Source of the DNA: Tolypocladium sp. Sup5 PDA-1
Taxonomy: Eukaryota > Ascomycota > Sordariomycetes > Hypocreales > Ophiocordycipitaceae
Length of the DNA stretch: 64,000 nt
Assembly: GCA_000750105.3 (NCBI GenBank)
Contig: JPHH03000044.1
Coordinates: forward strand, 210,592 to 274,591
Direction: 5' to 3'
In this document: in pieces, positions 1 to 10,863 of the stretch
How positions within the stretch are numbered: position 1 is the first letter of the stretch
How the letters are laid out: each line of letters opens with the position of its first letter
Notes under the pieces: model-generated
What the model was told of the DNA's origin: nothing
What the model saw: only the letters and a program-made list of their open reading frames with translations
Databases searched by the model: none
Translations under genes and position numbers: made by a program

Positions 1-176
1 TCTGATCATGGCACGGCATATGACACCTCCCCCCAGAGACAAATAGAGATCTGTCGACGCCCATTGACATAGGAGAGTCTAGACATGATTCATTCCACAT
101 ATCTCATAGCAGTCGTCACGATGTGTCCACGGCGGAAAGGGTCCAACGGACCAGCCGTTCCCTTGTGTCTGCTTGC

Positions 177-2106
177 TTAGACGCCGCCGTACTTGACGCC
201 CCGCTTGCCCAGCTCCTTTCTGCCGATGGCGTCCTCGGGCCAGACCCAGCCGCGGCTGCGCTTGGCCTCGCGCTTCTCAGCCAGCTGGGGCTGGGGCATC
301 CAGTTGTCGCGCGGCCGGGCCTTGCGGCGGGTGCCCTCGGCGGGCGCACCGATCTCGGCCTTCCAGGGGGCGTGGCCGGTGCCGCCGGCGGCGTCTCCGG
401 CGAGCTGGCAGAGGCCCCAGAGGGCGAGGCACGCGGTCATGGGCGACGAGGACTCGTCGGTGCTGTTGCTGCTGCTGCTGCTGCTGCTGGAGGAGATGGC
501 GTCGCCCTCGGGCCCGGAGACGGCGAGCTGGACGGAGGTGATGTCGAGGTCGCCGAAGTAGGGGGTTGAGTCGGCGCCGTTGCGGACGACGACGAGCTCG
601 ATCTCGGTGAGGATGAAGCCGTAGCGGCAGCCGTGCTCGCGCATGGCGTGGTGCAGGGCGGCGAGGCCGCGCAGGTACTCGACGCGCTTGATGTTGCCCT
701 CGACACGCATGCCCGTGTTGAAGCGGTCGAAGCTGCGGACGAGGCCGACGACACGCGCCGAGGGCTTGCCGCCGAACATGGCGGCCGCGGTGGACGACTC
801 GCCGGCGGCGTTGGCGACGAACAAGAGGTCGTTGAAGCTGCCCGCCTTGGCCGCCTTGGCCGGGACGGAGAGCTGCAGCGGGCGGCCGGAGGAGATGGCC
901 AGCGCGGCGTTGAGCTTGGGGAGGTAGTACGCGGCGTAGATGGCGTGCAGCGCGGCCTCGGTCTCCGGGTGGCGGGACGGCATGCCCGGCTGCGGGAGCA
1001 CGGGGGCCGGGACGGGCGTGGTGAGCAGGGCGGAGGCGCCGGGGAGGGCGAGCACGGCGGCGGCGCTGAACGAGGTCCAGGCGCGGATGCTGCGGACGTC
1101 CCACCAGAAGTGCTTGACGTTGGGGTCGCGCAGGGGGAAGGAGATGGTGCGGACGAGCGAGGCGGCGGGGTTGGGCGCCGTGAGGAAGTTGATGAGCGTC
1201 GTGGACGGCGTGGACATGGGCATGGACGTCGTCTCGTCGGGGGAAGAAGCCAGGCTCAGGGGTGAGGGCGCTCGGGGCGCGTAGGACGAATAGGCAAAGT
1301 CGGACTGGGTGCTCGGCGCCGTCGAGGCCGAGACAAAGGGCATCTGGCGGTACGTCGGGTAGCCGAACTTGTCGACGGTGGCGGCGTCGAGACTACCGCA
1401 TGTCGAGGCGCGGCGGGACGGCAGGCCATCGGGCATCATCATCTCGGGCTCCGCGGAGAAGCTGTCGTGGGCGAAGCTCACGGGCGAGCACAGCAGCGGA
1501 GCAGGAGCAGCGGCGTTGGAGACGGCACGCAGGTCCTCCATGGAGTGGCCGGTAAAGGACGACATGTGAGCGTAGGCCATGCTGCTGAGCGTCTCGGGGT
1601 TGGTGTAGCTGCGGGCATGGCTGGCGCGAAAGGGCCGCGAGGCAGCTGCCGGAGGCGGCGTGGAGTGCGTCTTCTTGACCCGGCGCAGGCCGGCGGCGGC
1701 GGCGGCGGCGGAAACCTGCGAGAGGTCGATGTTCTGGTCCTGGGAGCGGATCTTGGGCAGCAAGAGGGGGCCGTGATGGCGCACGGGGGGGCTGGCGCGG
1801 GGCGGCGTGGTGAGGCGGGTGCAGACCGAGTCGGGCGTGGACTCGACCGTCGACACGGCCGAGTACACGGAGGAGGCCTTGGAGGAGGAGCGGACGTGGC
1901 GGCGGCGGCTGTGGTACGGGATGTCGAGGAGGGACGGGTCAAAGGAAAAGGTGCCGTCCATGGCGAAGCCGTAGGCGGGGGGTGGAGGAGTCGTGGGCGA
2001 GGGAAAGGTAAAGTCGAAGGCGACGTCGGCTTCCAGACTGAGACGCAGAGTCAGTGGCCGAGTTCAAGCATGCCGGGAGGATGGACACCGGGACTCACGC
2101 AGACAT
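177..2106 (-). CDS. Conserved fungal protein of unknown function
   Basis: Two exons: start ATG at 2106-2104, a tiny 8-base first exon, an intron at 2098-2038 (GTGAGT...CAG), then an open frame to the TAA at 177-179, giving 622 residues. The ATG at 1961 is a weaker start because coding-like sequence rich in Pro and Thr continues upstream of it and joins cleanly to the first exon. The N-terminal half is low-complexity (Ser, Ala, Pro). The C-terminal half is globular, from a Trp-rich segment (FWWDVRSIRAWTSF) to a stretch containing HGCRYGFILTEIELVVVR. A run of Ser codons (plus-strand positions about 462-490) lies in the C-terminal part. There is no signal peptide or obvious membrane segment. I recognise this only as a conserved-looking fungal protein. 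The GxRYGFILT-type segment recalls PD-(D/E)XK-like or fungal-kinase-associated regions, but that is a guess. Confidence 0.75.
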
Positions 2107-4465
2107 GGTTGCGGTGAAGCGGTATTAGCGGGTACTGATTAGACGACGCGGAGGCCAGCTCCAGCGAGAACAAGTGAATTATGGCGATGAGTGAGCGTGC
2201 AAGTCGGAGAAGCAAGGGTCTTTCCAGAAGACTGTTGGTTCCCTCGAGATGGAGCAAGCAGCAGCAGGCTATGCGGCCAGCCGGTCTATGCGAGCAAGGT
2301 ATAGAGAGCGTGGCGGATGGTATTATCAACAAGCGGAACCGGAATATGTGTAAATGGGGGGACAGGCCGCCTGGAGGGGAGAGAGAGAGAGAGAGCGCGG
2401 CAGGACACGGAATGATTGGAAACGACGAGACCGAAACGAGGACGCGGACGAGGCCGCCTTCTTATCCTCGCTCGCCATGGATCAGCGACGACGAGTCCCC
2501 TTGGGCCTTGCATGGCCCCGGCCCCAGATGACGGGCCCCATGGCCGGCTGGCGGAGGAATGCCGTTTCTGAAACGCGGGCCTCTCTCGCCAGTGGGAAGC
2601 GAAGAGAAGAGGCAGAAAAGCCACGCTTCTCTCGCAGCAGCGCGTACCCGCGACGTGGGCGGCCGAGGGAGATTGGCAGCAGCGCCGTGTAAGTCGAGAT
2701 GTGGTTCGACGGACGGCCGTGGTGGGGGTACGTACTCCGTACCCCGTCCACCGCCATGGGGGCGTTCTGGGGGCGGCCGGGTTGCTGCGGGCGCGGGCCC
2801 CGTGAGTGGCCAGCGTCTAAGTGACTCATTTTTAGATGCAGCCGCTCGCTGCTCACTGGCTGCTGCGACGGGCTTCTGGAGTCGACGCGGCTCTGTTCGC
2901 GTGTCGTTGCGGACAAGCTCGTTGCGGTCGGCGAGCGAGGAGCGCGTGTTGGTCGTCGTCGAGACGTGGCCTGTGACTTGCACGCAACTCCATACATCTC
3001 GCGTGCCTCAGTTTCGCGACCGCACCTGGCTTTGGCTCTTCCAGCCCCGGCACAGGAGCAGAGCGCACTCGGCCTTCACCGCGAACTTTGCCCGTCCCGT
3101 CCTCGTCGCGCCGCGCGTGCCGCCGCTGCTACGTCGCACCGCCGCGGTGGCAGCTGGGCCCTTCTATTTTCGCTTCCCGCCCGGCGCCTACGCCGCCTGC
3201 CGCCGCCCGCAAGCAAGGACTATTATGCGCGAGGGAAATGGGAGCGGGATTCTCTCTCCACTGTTGAGGGCGTGAGGCCCGGGCAGGCCTGCTGGTCGAG
3301 GGCGGCCCAATGGTCGGTCGGTCGTACGAAAGTCGCCTCGGCGGCTACGGGCTGGCGCTTACCGCAGACGATGCTCTGTATGGTTCGAGGTACGGAGTAG
3401 AGGGCTGATATAAGTCGATGGGCCCCGAGCGCAGTTATCGTCGCACCAGCCTCGCCTTGGTCGTCAACCGCCCGTCGGCAGCGGTTACGGAGATGAGAGT
3501 CTCAAGCAAAAGGCCGCGTGCACAGCCACTACCAGACGGGCAGCCAGCGACAGAGCAGAGAAGGCTGGAAGACACCGAGAGCAGCGCAGACGGGCGCGTA
3601 GGCCTCGTCGGAGCCTGATTGGCTGATCGCCACGCGCTCTTCCTCCAGGCGACGCGCCGCAGCGGGACGAATCGAATGGCGTCTGCCGTCGTCGTCCGTC
3701 GTGATGCCCGCCATCTCCACCAATCGGGCCCCTGCGAACCAGGATGCGCCAGCTCCGGCCGTTCGACTGGCTCTCGCTGCTCCGCGACGTTTCGTTTCAT
3801 CCCGACCCGGCTGCTCGCGGGCTCGTTGGACCCTTGTTTCTCGTCGTTGTTTCTCGTCGTGCGCACTTGTTCCGTCGGTTTGTTTCGAAAACCCTTGCTG
3901 GCAACGGCCGTCTCTTTCAGGCAAGTCAGCCACGTTGCCCGTAGACTGCAGATGCAAGTACGAAGTAAGTAAGTTAGCTGTACGCATGAACCCGTCAAGA
4001 ATCGGTGTTCACGCCCGTCTGTCCCTCGTCCAGCCTTCATCGGGCAACAATACATACATACATACATGCCCGGCAAGTATAAATGTGTACATTAACTGGG
4101 AGCCGGATTCGGCCGGGTCCTGTCCCGGCCATCCATCCCATCTATAGCAATAGACATGAACTTGCAAACCATCGCTCGCCCTGCAGCGCCGAGGGACCCC
4201 AAACGTGACAAGAAAGAAAAGGGAAAACGGCCCAGGCTGAATGCGATGGGCGGTCCCGGACGCCTGGTTCCCGCGGTTTGGTGTCGCGGACCAACACGTC
4301 TTCCACCTTCTGTGCGGAGCAGGCGACCCGTCCTCGTGCATCCAACGTGCAGCAGATCGTCTTGGTCCATCCCACAAGTCGCCTCTGCTCCAGCAGTTCT
4401 CGCGGTCCTGTCCACCAAACCACCAACCACCGCGTGTCGTCGCATTGGACATGACACGCGAGACT
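2107..4465. other. Long intergenic region, no supportable gene
   Basis: This 2.36-kb stretch lies between the 5' end of the uncharacterised gene at 177-2106 and the 3' end of VRL1. It must hold the promoter and 5' leader of the former and the terminator of the latter. It carries a GA microsatellite at about 2379-2395, a GTACTCCGTAC motif at 2732-2742 and a related GTACGGAGTA at 3390-3399. Several open frames of 100-240 codons overlap on both strands; they are Arg/Pro/Ser-rich with no recognisable domain and are best explained by high GC content. Confidence 0.6.
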
Positions 4466-7400
4466 TCACACCACCGCGCCGCTTCCATTCGCCTCAGCCG
4501 TCGGCGTCGGCTCGGCCATTTCCCCATTCTGCTCTGGCGACGACGGCACGTCTGGTTGTCTCGACCGTCTCCTCGTGTCCGCGCCCGGCCCCGTTTCCAG
4601 GGCCTCGACTTTCCTGAGCGCTCGCATCATCCCGTCCAGCCTCATCCGCTCTTGGACCACCATCCCCCGTGCAAACTCGCGGATCGCGCGCCTGCCCATC
4701 TTCTCGTGCATGTCTTGCCAGCCTGCGAGCTCCGCGGCCACCGTCTGCTGCGTGTACCGCAGTTCTCGGGACAGATGCTCCGCCTCTTGACGCGACTTTC
4801 GTGCCCGCTGCTCCTTGCCGTCTTGCATCCGCTGTCTCGTCTCGTCCAGCAAGCCCAGCGGCCATCGCGACGATCGCCCCACCGAGTTCTCGTTTCTGTC
4901 TGCCTCCCTTTTGGCTGCCGTGATCTGACTGATCAGGGTGGCCGGTCGGGACAGCGACGAGAGCATCGCCTGCACGGTGGACTGCACCGCCAGCAGCGTC
5001 GTGTGCAGCATCGCTTGCGGACTTGACTGCGTCGGCGCCATGGCCCTGACGTAGGCTTCGAGGGCACGAACGTGCGACCCAGGAATATACTCGACCGCCG
5101 CGACTTGCCTGTGGAGCAGCACCATGGCGTCGAACAGATCTATACAACCGATGTCAGCGTTCATGGCCCCATTTACCCAGCCCCTGTTTCTCTTTCATAC
5201 AATACTTACCAGATACTTTGAGCCCGACGCCGTTGGCTCTCCTCGTCACGCTCTTTGTCGAGTAGCTGACACTCCGCACCATCTCTCTGGCGTGGTTGAC
5301 AAACTGTTCCACCTCTCTCACGTCCTCCACCGGCTCGTAGTCCTCCTTGATCTTTTCCACTCTCGTCTCCACCTTGAGCTTGGTCCGCTGCTCCATCGCG
5401 TCCAGCTGCAGCTCCGGCACGAGGAAGAACTCCCAGAGCATCTCGTGCGTAGCGAGGCTCGGGTGGTTCAGCATGATGCGCAGGAACCAGTCCGTCTTGG
5501 CCTGGATGTCGCGCAGAATCGCGCGCGACGGCTTCGTGGGTAGCTGGAACGGCGACCGCGTGTCCGCCATGGACGGTATCCACGAAGCTGGGTGCTCCTC
5601 GGCCAGGAGACGGGCAAGCTGCTCAAACTCGGTCAACGAGCGCCGGCTCGTCGTCACCGTGTAGCTGTCGTGGTCCGTCGGTGCCGCAGACTTGAGCACG
5701 AGCCGCACACTCCCGTCTTCCACGAAAAAAGCCCGGACAACGCCGGTGATGCGTCCGTCTCGTCCCGCCGGCATGCTAAACAAGCCCAGATCGTCAATCT
5801 TGTTCCGCACGTCGTCGTCCTTGGCCAGCTCGACCGCCGTGAGCCCTCGCATTTCTCTCGCCGATACGTCCACGCGAGGGTCGGCGAAGAGGCATCTCAC
5901 CATGTCATATCGCCCGTACTTGCTCGCCACCATTAGCGCCGTGAACCGCTTTTCGTTCGTCGCGTTGACGTCCACGTCGCAGTAGTGCAGGATCCTCATG
6001 GCCAGCCTCGGGTCGTTGATGATGTGCAGCAGCGTGTTCCCCTTGCCGTCGACGTGTTCGTCAATGTGCAGCGGCTGCCCGTCGTCCTGCGCCTCTCGTG
6101 CGACTCGCAGCCCGGTTTCGACCATGCCGTAGTAGTCGGCGTGGTCGTAGGATCGGCACAGCGCAAACAGTGGCGTCTGGCCATTCTTATCTCGCTGCCG
6201 CCATGGTATTAAGCGGCCGATCCGGTTGATCAAGGACGGCGCGTGGAAGAGGTAGTGGCCGATGCTGCGGCCCCAGATGTCCTGTTGGCAGAGGTACTGC
6301 GCAAGCTGGTCGCGGGTGGCCAGGGAGCTGACGTGGTCCAGGATCAGGTCAATCAGCTCAGCATGGCCCATTTGAATCGCAGCCCCAAGCAGCGTCGTGT
6401 CCTCGTTGTTCATGTCTTCCAAGATGACCTCGAGTGGATAATATCCTGGGAGGGTCAGGAGGTACCTGAGGGGCTCTGGCTGCTCGTTTTGGACCGCCAT
6501 CATGAGCACCGACTCGCCAAACGAGTCACTCGTCTGCGCCAGTCTCTCTACCGACACGTCGCCCTCGAGTGCGCTTCCGATGGTCCCGAGGCTCCCTGCG
6601 CGGGAGTGAAAGGAGATTTCGGATCCGCTCGACAGGCTCCTAGTGTCCATGGCTACCTTCTTGATCCTCTTCACCAGAGGAAAGTCTCCCACGCCATCGC
6701 CATTCGACTGAAAGGGGAAGACGTGGCTTAGGCCCGAGCCGTGCGAGAATCGATCCGAGATGCTTAATGCAAGGGAAGACTGCCTTGACGAGCCGTTGGC
6801 GAAGCTCCAGGTGAAGGACGGTCGCCGGCTCCCCCTCGAGGACTCGTGAGTGCGGCTTTCATCCTCGTCACGGTCCTCATCGTCGACGGCCGGCGCGCTC
6901 GGTTCCATGATGTTCTTGAGGTCATTCATGTTCCCCGTTTTGGTTGCGTCCCATAATGCCTTGTTCCTCCTGCTCGCTCTCCGCAAGCCTGCCGAGTCCA
7001 CGACAAGGTACGAAAGCACGGCTTCGAATGTGCTCAGCGCGTACCCCATCTCGCCACTATCCACGTCGTCGACAAAGATAAAGTTGCGCACATAGATGAG
7101 TCTTGCCTGAAGATTCCGGACTTGTGACCGAATGACGACGTACAGCAGAAGCGAAACGAGTGTGTCGGCGTTGACAGTCATGACTGCCTTTTCAGAGGCC
7201 TGGTCCTCCCCGCTGCCCTGTGTCTTGGACATTTCGGTCAATTGCGACACCGCCTTCATGGTCGAGAGCAGGTTGTCCATCATTTCCCCAGGACTCCGTG
7301 CGGTGGTGATCTTCTTGAACTCTTCGATGACCGGTCCGAGCTGGATGAGCAGATCGTGCTTGGCCCTCGAGCCGCCATCGATGGGGATGCCTAGTTGGGA

Positions 7401-8552
7401 GATGTCGATAAAGTCCATCTGCCGTATCTTGGCCTCGAGCTCCAGGTCCTCGGGTCGTTTTATCCCGCTCAGCTTCGGGAACAGCAGGTGGTGGACATTT
7501 TCGGTGACGTAGCGTTCGATGAGCTTCTCGACAAGCGGCCCCGTCAAGTCGGTAGTGGCCCCCAGCAGAGACAGCTGCTGCTTGTCGACGCCTTGGAAGA
7601 GATCGATTGCGGCCGTGACAGCCGTCTCGAGCGAGGCTCTCATAACATCCTCGTCGTCTTCGGCGTAGAAGTTCTCCGTCACCGGGAGGCTATCGGGGCT
7701 TTCCCTGCCGTTCCGCGTGGGGAAGCTGTTTGACCGAGCCCTCTTCATCGCCGCTGCTATTGGGCCCTCGGGCTGCGGGTCGGGTATGCTCGAGGCGGAC
7801 GGCGGAGGCGGCAGCGGCTTCTCAAAGACGGTCGTGAATTCGAGGAACAGCTTTTCGAGGCCGGGCTGCATCTGTCGCGCAATCATGGGAAAGTGGTTCA
7901 GCAGGTCGTGGAAGCTCTTGATGTCCTTTTTGCGCGGCACGGCCTGGTCCGCCGACTCGCCGTTGGGCGCCTTCTTGTGCTCCGCGGCCTTGATCTCCTT
8001 GACGCCGTGGATGAGAACCGCGGGCGCAATCTTGATCTCCTCCCAGGTGCCTACCAGGGGCTTCGATATAAAGTATAGCAGCCATTGCCGGGGCTCGAAC
8101 ACGTCGGGGTACCACGTGGCGTCGTTGAGGATCTGGGCTTGGGCGAGGGTCTTGAAGCCTGGAATGGAACTGTCAGCACGGGGGAAACTCAAGGGGAGCA
8201 CAGGGCCGTTCGCACCTTTGTTGCTGTAGACAAACGAGTCCTTGATGACGACGCTCCTCCCGTTGAGCGTCGAGAACTGCTTCGCCTTGCCCCTCACCTC
8301 GCGCAGGTTCTGCCCTGCGTCCTTGCTCCCCGTAGAGGACGCGGCCGGGCTCGGGATGCGCAGGACATGGCTGCTCAGGAACTCCTCTGAGGCGATGACC
8401 TCGTGGGCGGAGGAGGCGCCGCTCTCGGTCTCACGGTGGGTGAGGAGCACATCCGTCAGGGGCACGAGCAGGATGTGGTGGTGGACGGGGGTGCACTGGG
8501 CGACGACGGAGCTCCTGAAGAAGGCGGCCAGGAAGGGGTTTAGCGGTTGCAT
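4466..8552 (-). CDS. VRL1: VPS9-ankyrin-PX-BAR protein, VRL1-like endosomal GEF
   Basis: The predicted 1,319-residue protein has three exons. Introns are at 8215-8159 (57 bases, in frame, GTGCGA...CAG with a TGCTGACA branch site) and 5209-5140 (GTAAGT...TAG). Order of parts: N-terminal region; VPS9 domain (about residues 270-510), with the ADTLVSLLLYVVIRS helix and the GEMGYALSTFEAVLSYL helix; ankyrin repeats (about 640-900); PX domain (about 930-1040); and a Lys/Arg/Glu-rich helical C-terminus (about 1060-1290) consistent with a BAR domain. The order matches yeast Vrl1 (VARP-like 1), which with Vin1 forms the VINE complex, a Rab5-family exchange factor and SNX-BAR coat on endosomes. The predicted role is activating Vps21/Ypt52-type Rabs during endosomal recycling. 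Family and role are inferred from domain order; the gene model is firm except for the first intron, which could be retained without a frameshift. Confidence 0.9.
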
Positions 8553-9237
8553 TCATTCGACTGGTCAGGCTATTGTCGAGAACCTCGTCGGCCCCGTGAC
8601 GGGGGAGCGCGAGCTGCGGCGGGCTGGTTGGACGCTGGCGGTGCGGATGGTTGGCCGGATGCGACAGACATGTGACGATGATGATGATGATGATGGCGAC
8701 GACAGCAGGGGGCTAGCTTGCTTCAGGGTCAGTTCGTGGGCTTCGTAGTTCGTACGCTGGGATGGTTCGTCTGGTTTTCGCGGTGCTCGAAAAAGGGCTG
8801 CGCTGCGTCGTCTGGGGTTGCGGATGCAAGAGTCGGGAAATCGAGGTACGAGGTGCGTCTGGAGAGCTGACCTCATTCCACACGCGCGTTGCCGTTGATG
8901 CGATGAGTTTAGGCCATCCACTGGCCCTGGACACTGGAGATGCCCTAGGTAGGTAGGTACCTTGGGCAGGGCGCCAGGCGCCACAGTACGGCACAGGCGG
9001 GATCCCGCGCACGGGCCGCCTTGAATCGACAACGCCAGATATGACATCCATGCATCGCATCACCTCTTCTCTCCTCACCTATGCATTGTCGAATCTGCAT
9101 CAGCAATCGGATTGGGTTTGATTACGCAAGCACGGATAGGTATATCAAGGACGGCTGCATCTTCGGCCCTGCTTCTCCTACATAGACCTCTCACCGCCAC
9201 AGCCACAGCCCGCCACTTCATCCTACCCTGCAGATCC
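8553..9237. promoter_or_regulatory. Intergenic: VRL1 promoter and CYP51A 3' end
   Basis: Both flanking genes are on the minus strand, so this 685-base spacer carries the VRL1 promoter and leader plus the CYP51A 3' region. It contains a short GAT trinucleotide run near 8677-8697 and a tandem TAGG/TAGGTAGGTAGG tract near 8945-8958. No gene is supportable. Confidence 0.5.
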
Positions 9238-10863
9238 TCACAGAACCGTTTCCGTCGAACTGCCGTATCGACGCTCCCATCGCACGCGGGCCGGCTGTTT
9301 CGGCCGAGACAGCAAGGACGAATAGTCGGTCTCCGGCACCGTCTTCTGGCCGTCGAGCGTGTAAAAGTGAAAGTTCCTTACCAGAGTCGCAATAATCACG
9401 CCCAGGTTGAGGTACGCAAACTTCTCGCCCACGCAGCGATGGCGGCCGGCTCCAAACGGCAAGTACGGGCTCCGAGTCCCCTTTGAGACGAAGGCGTCTC
9501 CGGTCTCTGCTGCATCATCACCGTCGTCGTCGTCGTCCTCTGCAGCTCGAGACGACTCCCAGCGGTGGGGGTTCCACTCCTCGGCGTTGGGGAAGTGCCT
9601 CTCGCTCAAGGCCGTGACCAAGGGCGAGGCGAGTAGCACTTTGTCCGGTGTCACGACGTACGGCGTGCCTGGCACCGCAATTGGCCTCTTGACTTTGCGC
9701 ATGACGGAGTGGATGGCCGCGTGGACGCGCAGCGTTTCCTTGACAACATTGTTCAGCAGCCGAAGCTTGTCCAGGTCCGAGTACTGGAGAGGCGAGAGCT
9801 CGCCATTGCGGCCGAGGTTCTGCATCTGTTCCTGGTACAGCTGCTCCGTGATATCCGGACGGGACGCGAGCCGCAGCATGATCCAGGAACTCGCCGACGA
9901 CGACGTGTGCTGCCCGGCCATGAGCAGAGTTATCATCATGTGCGCAATCTCCTTGTCCGGCACCGCGCTTCCGTCCTTGTACGTGCAGTTCATGAGGTTC
10001 CATATCATGTCCGAACCGTCTGCCACACCACTCTTGCGGCGCTTTGCAATGATGTCCATGTATATGGCCCTCATCTTGCCGTGTGCCTCGTCTCTCTTGC
10101 GGTTGTGCGGCAGGGGAGCCCACGGCATCAGGAAGTTGATGGGCTGGAATCCCATGTCGAGGTCATGGTACAGCGCCGCAAACTCGGCCGTAAGCCTGTC
10201 CCGCACCTCGTCTCCCTGGAGGGCTCTGCCGGCCGTGAATATGGTAATCTCCGACATGCTCTTGCACACGTCAAGTGTCCCGCATTCCCCCTTGAAGTCG
10301 GCCGCGCCTTTCAGGTAGTCGAGAACTTCTCGTTCGATAAGGGGCACGTGGCATTCGAGGGCCCGCTGGGTGAGCCCAAACTTGACAAACTTCTTCTGCT
10401 CCATCAGTTTCGAGTTGGGGCAGTCGTATATGACGTCTGAGCCAAAGACGGGCGTCGTCAGGGGGCCGTATATCTCCTCGGCGTTGAGGTCTTGCTGTTT
10501 GCCGTTGAGGATGAACTCGTTGCCTTCGAGACCAAAGTAGCAGGTGATTCGCCTTCCCAGGAGAACAAACGTGAAAATGTCGCCGTACTATATTAAATGC
10601 CTTGTTAGCTGCGAGACGTAAACCAAACTCCACGGCCCGGGTTCGGAACATCGTCAACATGGACTTGCCTTCTCACGGCAGCGAACAAAGAAGCTGTATG
10701 GATCCAAACCGTATGTTATTGCATTTCCAACGAAAGGAAACCAGTGGAACACGGTTGGCGGCTCGCTCTTGGGCTTTGGAAGCAGTTGACGGAGGATATT
10801 GCCGGAAAACGCGGCCAGCACGGCGACGACTGCCCAGGGCAGCGCATGCAAGACGGCATCCAT
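9238..10863 (-). CDS. cyp51A: Sterol 14-alpha-demethylase, CYP51A-type
   Basis: Cytochrome P450 of 514 residues that removes the 14-alpha-methyl group of eburicol/lanosterol in ergosterol synthesis; an ER membrane enzyme and the azole target. Exons are 10863-10669 and 10587-9238. The single intron (10668-10588) starts with GC (AAG|GCAAGT) and ends TATAG; no GT donor keeps the frame here. Seen in the protein: an N-terminal membrane anchor (about residues 5-25), [14 protein letters not shown], the B-C loop [14 protein letters not shown], the I-helix [12 protein letters not shown], the K-helix ETLR, and the haem loop [19 protein letters not shown] with Cys450 as ligand. The phrases [26 protein letters not shown] and VPETDYSSL resemble the A paralogue more than CYP51B. 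An acidic insertion (EDDDDDGDD) precedes the haem loop. A CYP51C assignment is not excluded. Confidence 0.95.

Noticed and set aside
2559..3275. A 238-codon plus-strand frame in the spacer after the first gene
   Set aside because: It is Arg/Ala/Ser-rich with overlapping frames of similar length on the other strand, and has no signal or motif. GC bias explains it.
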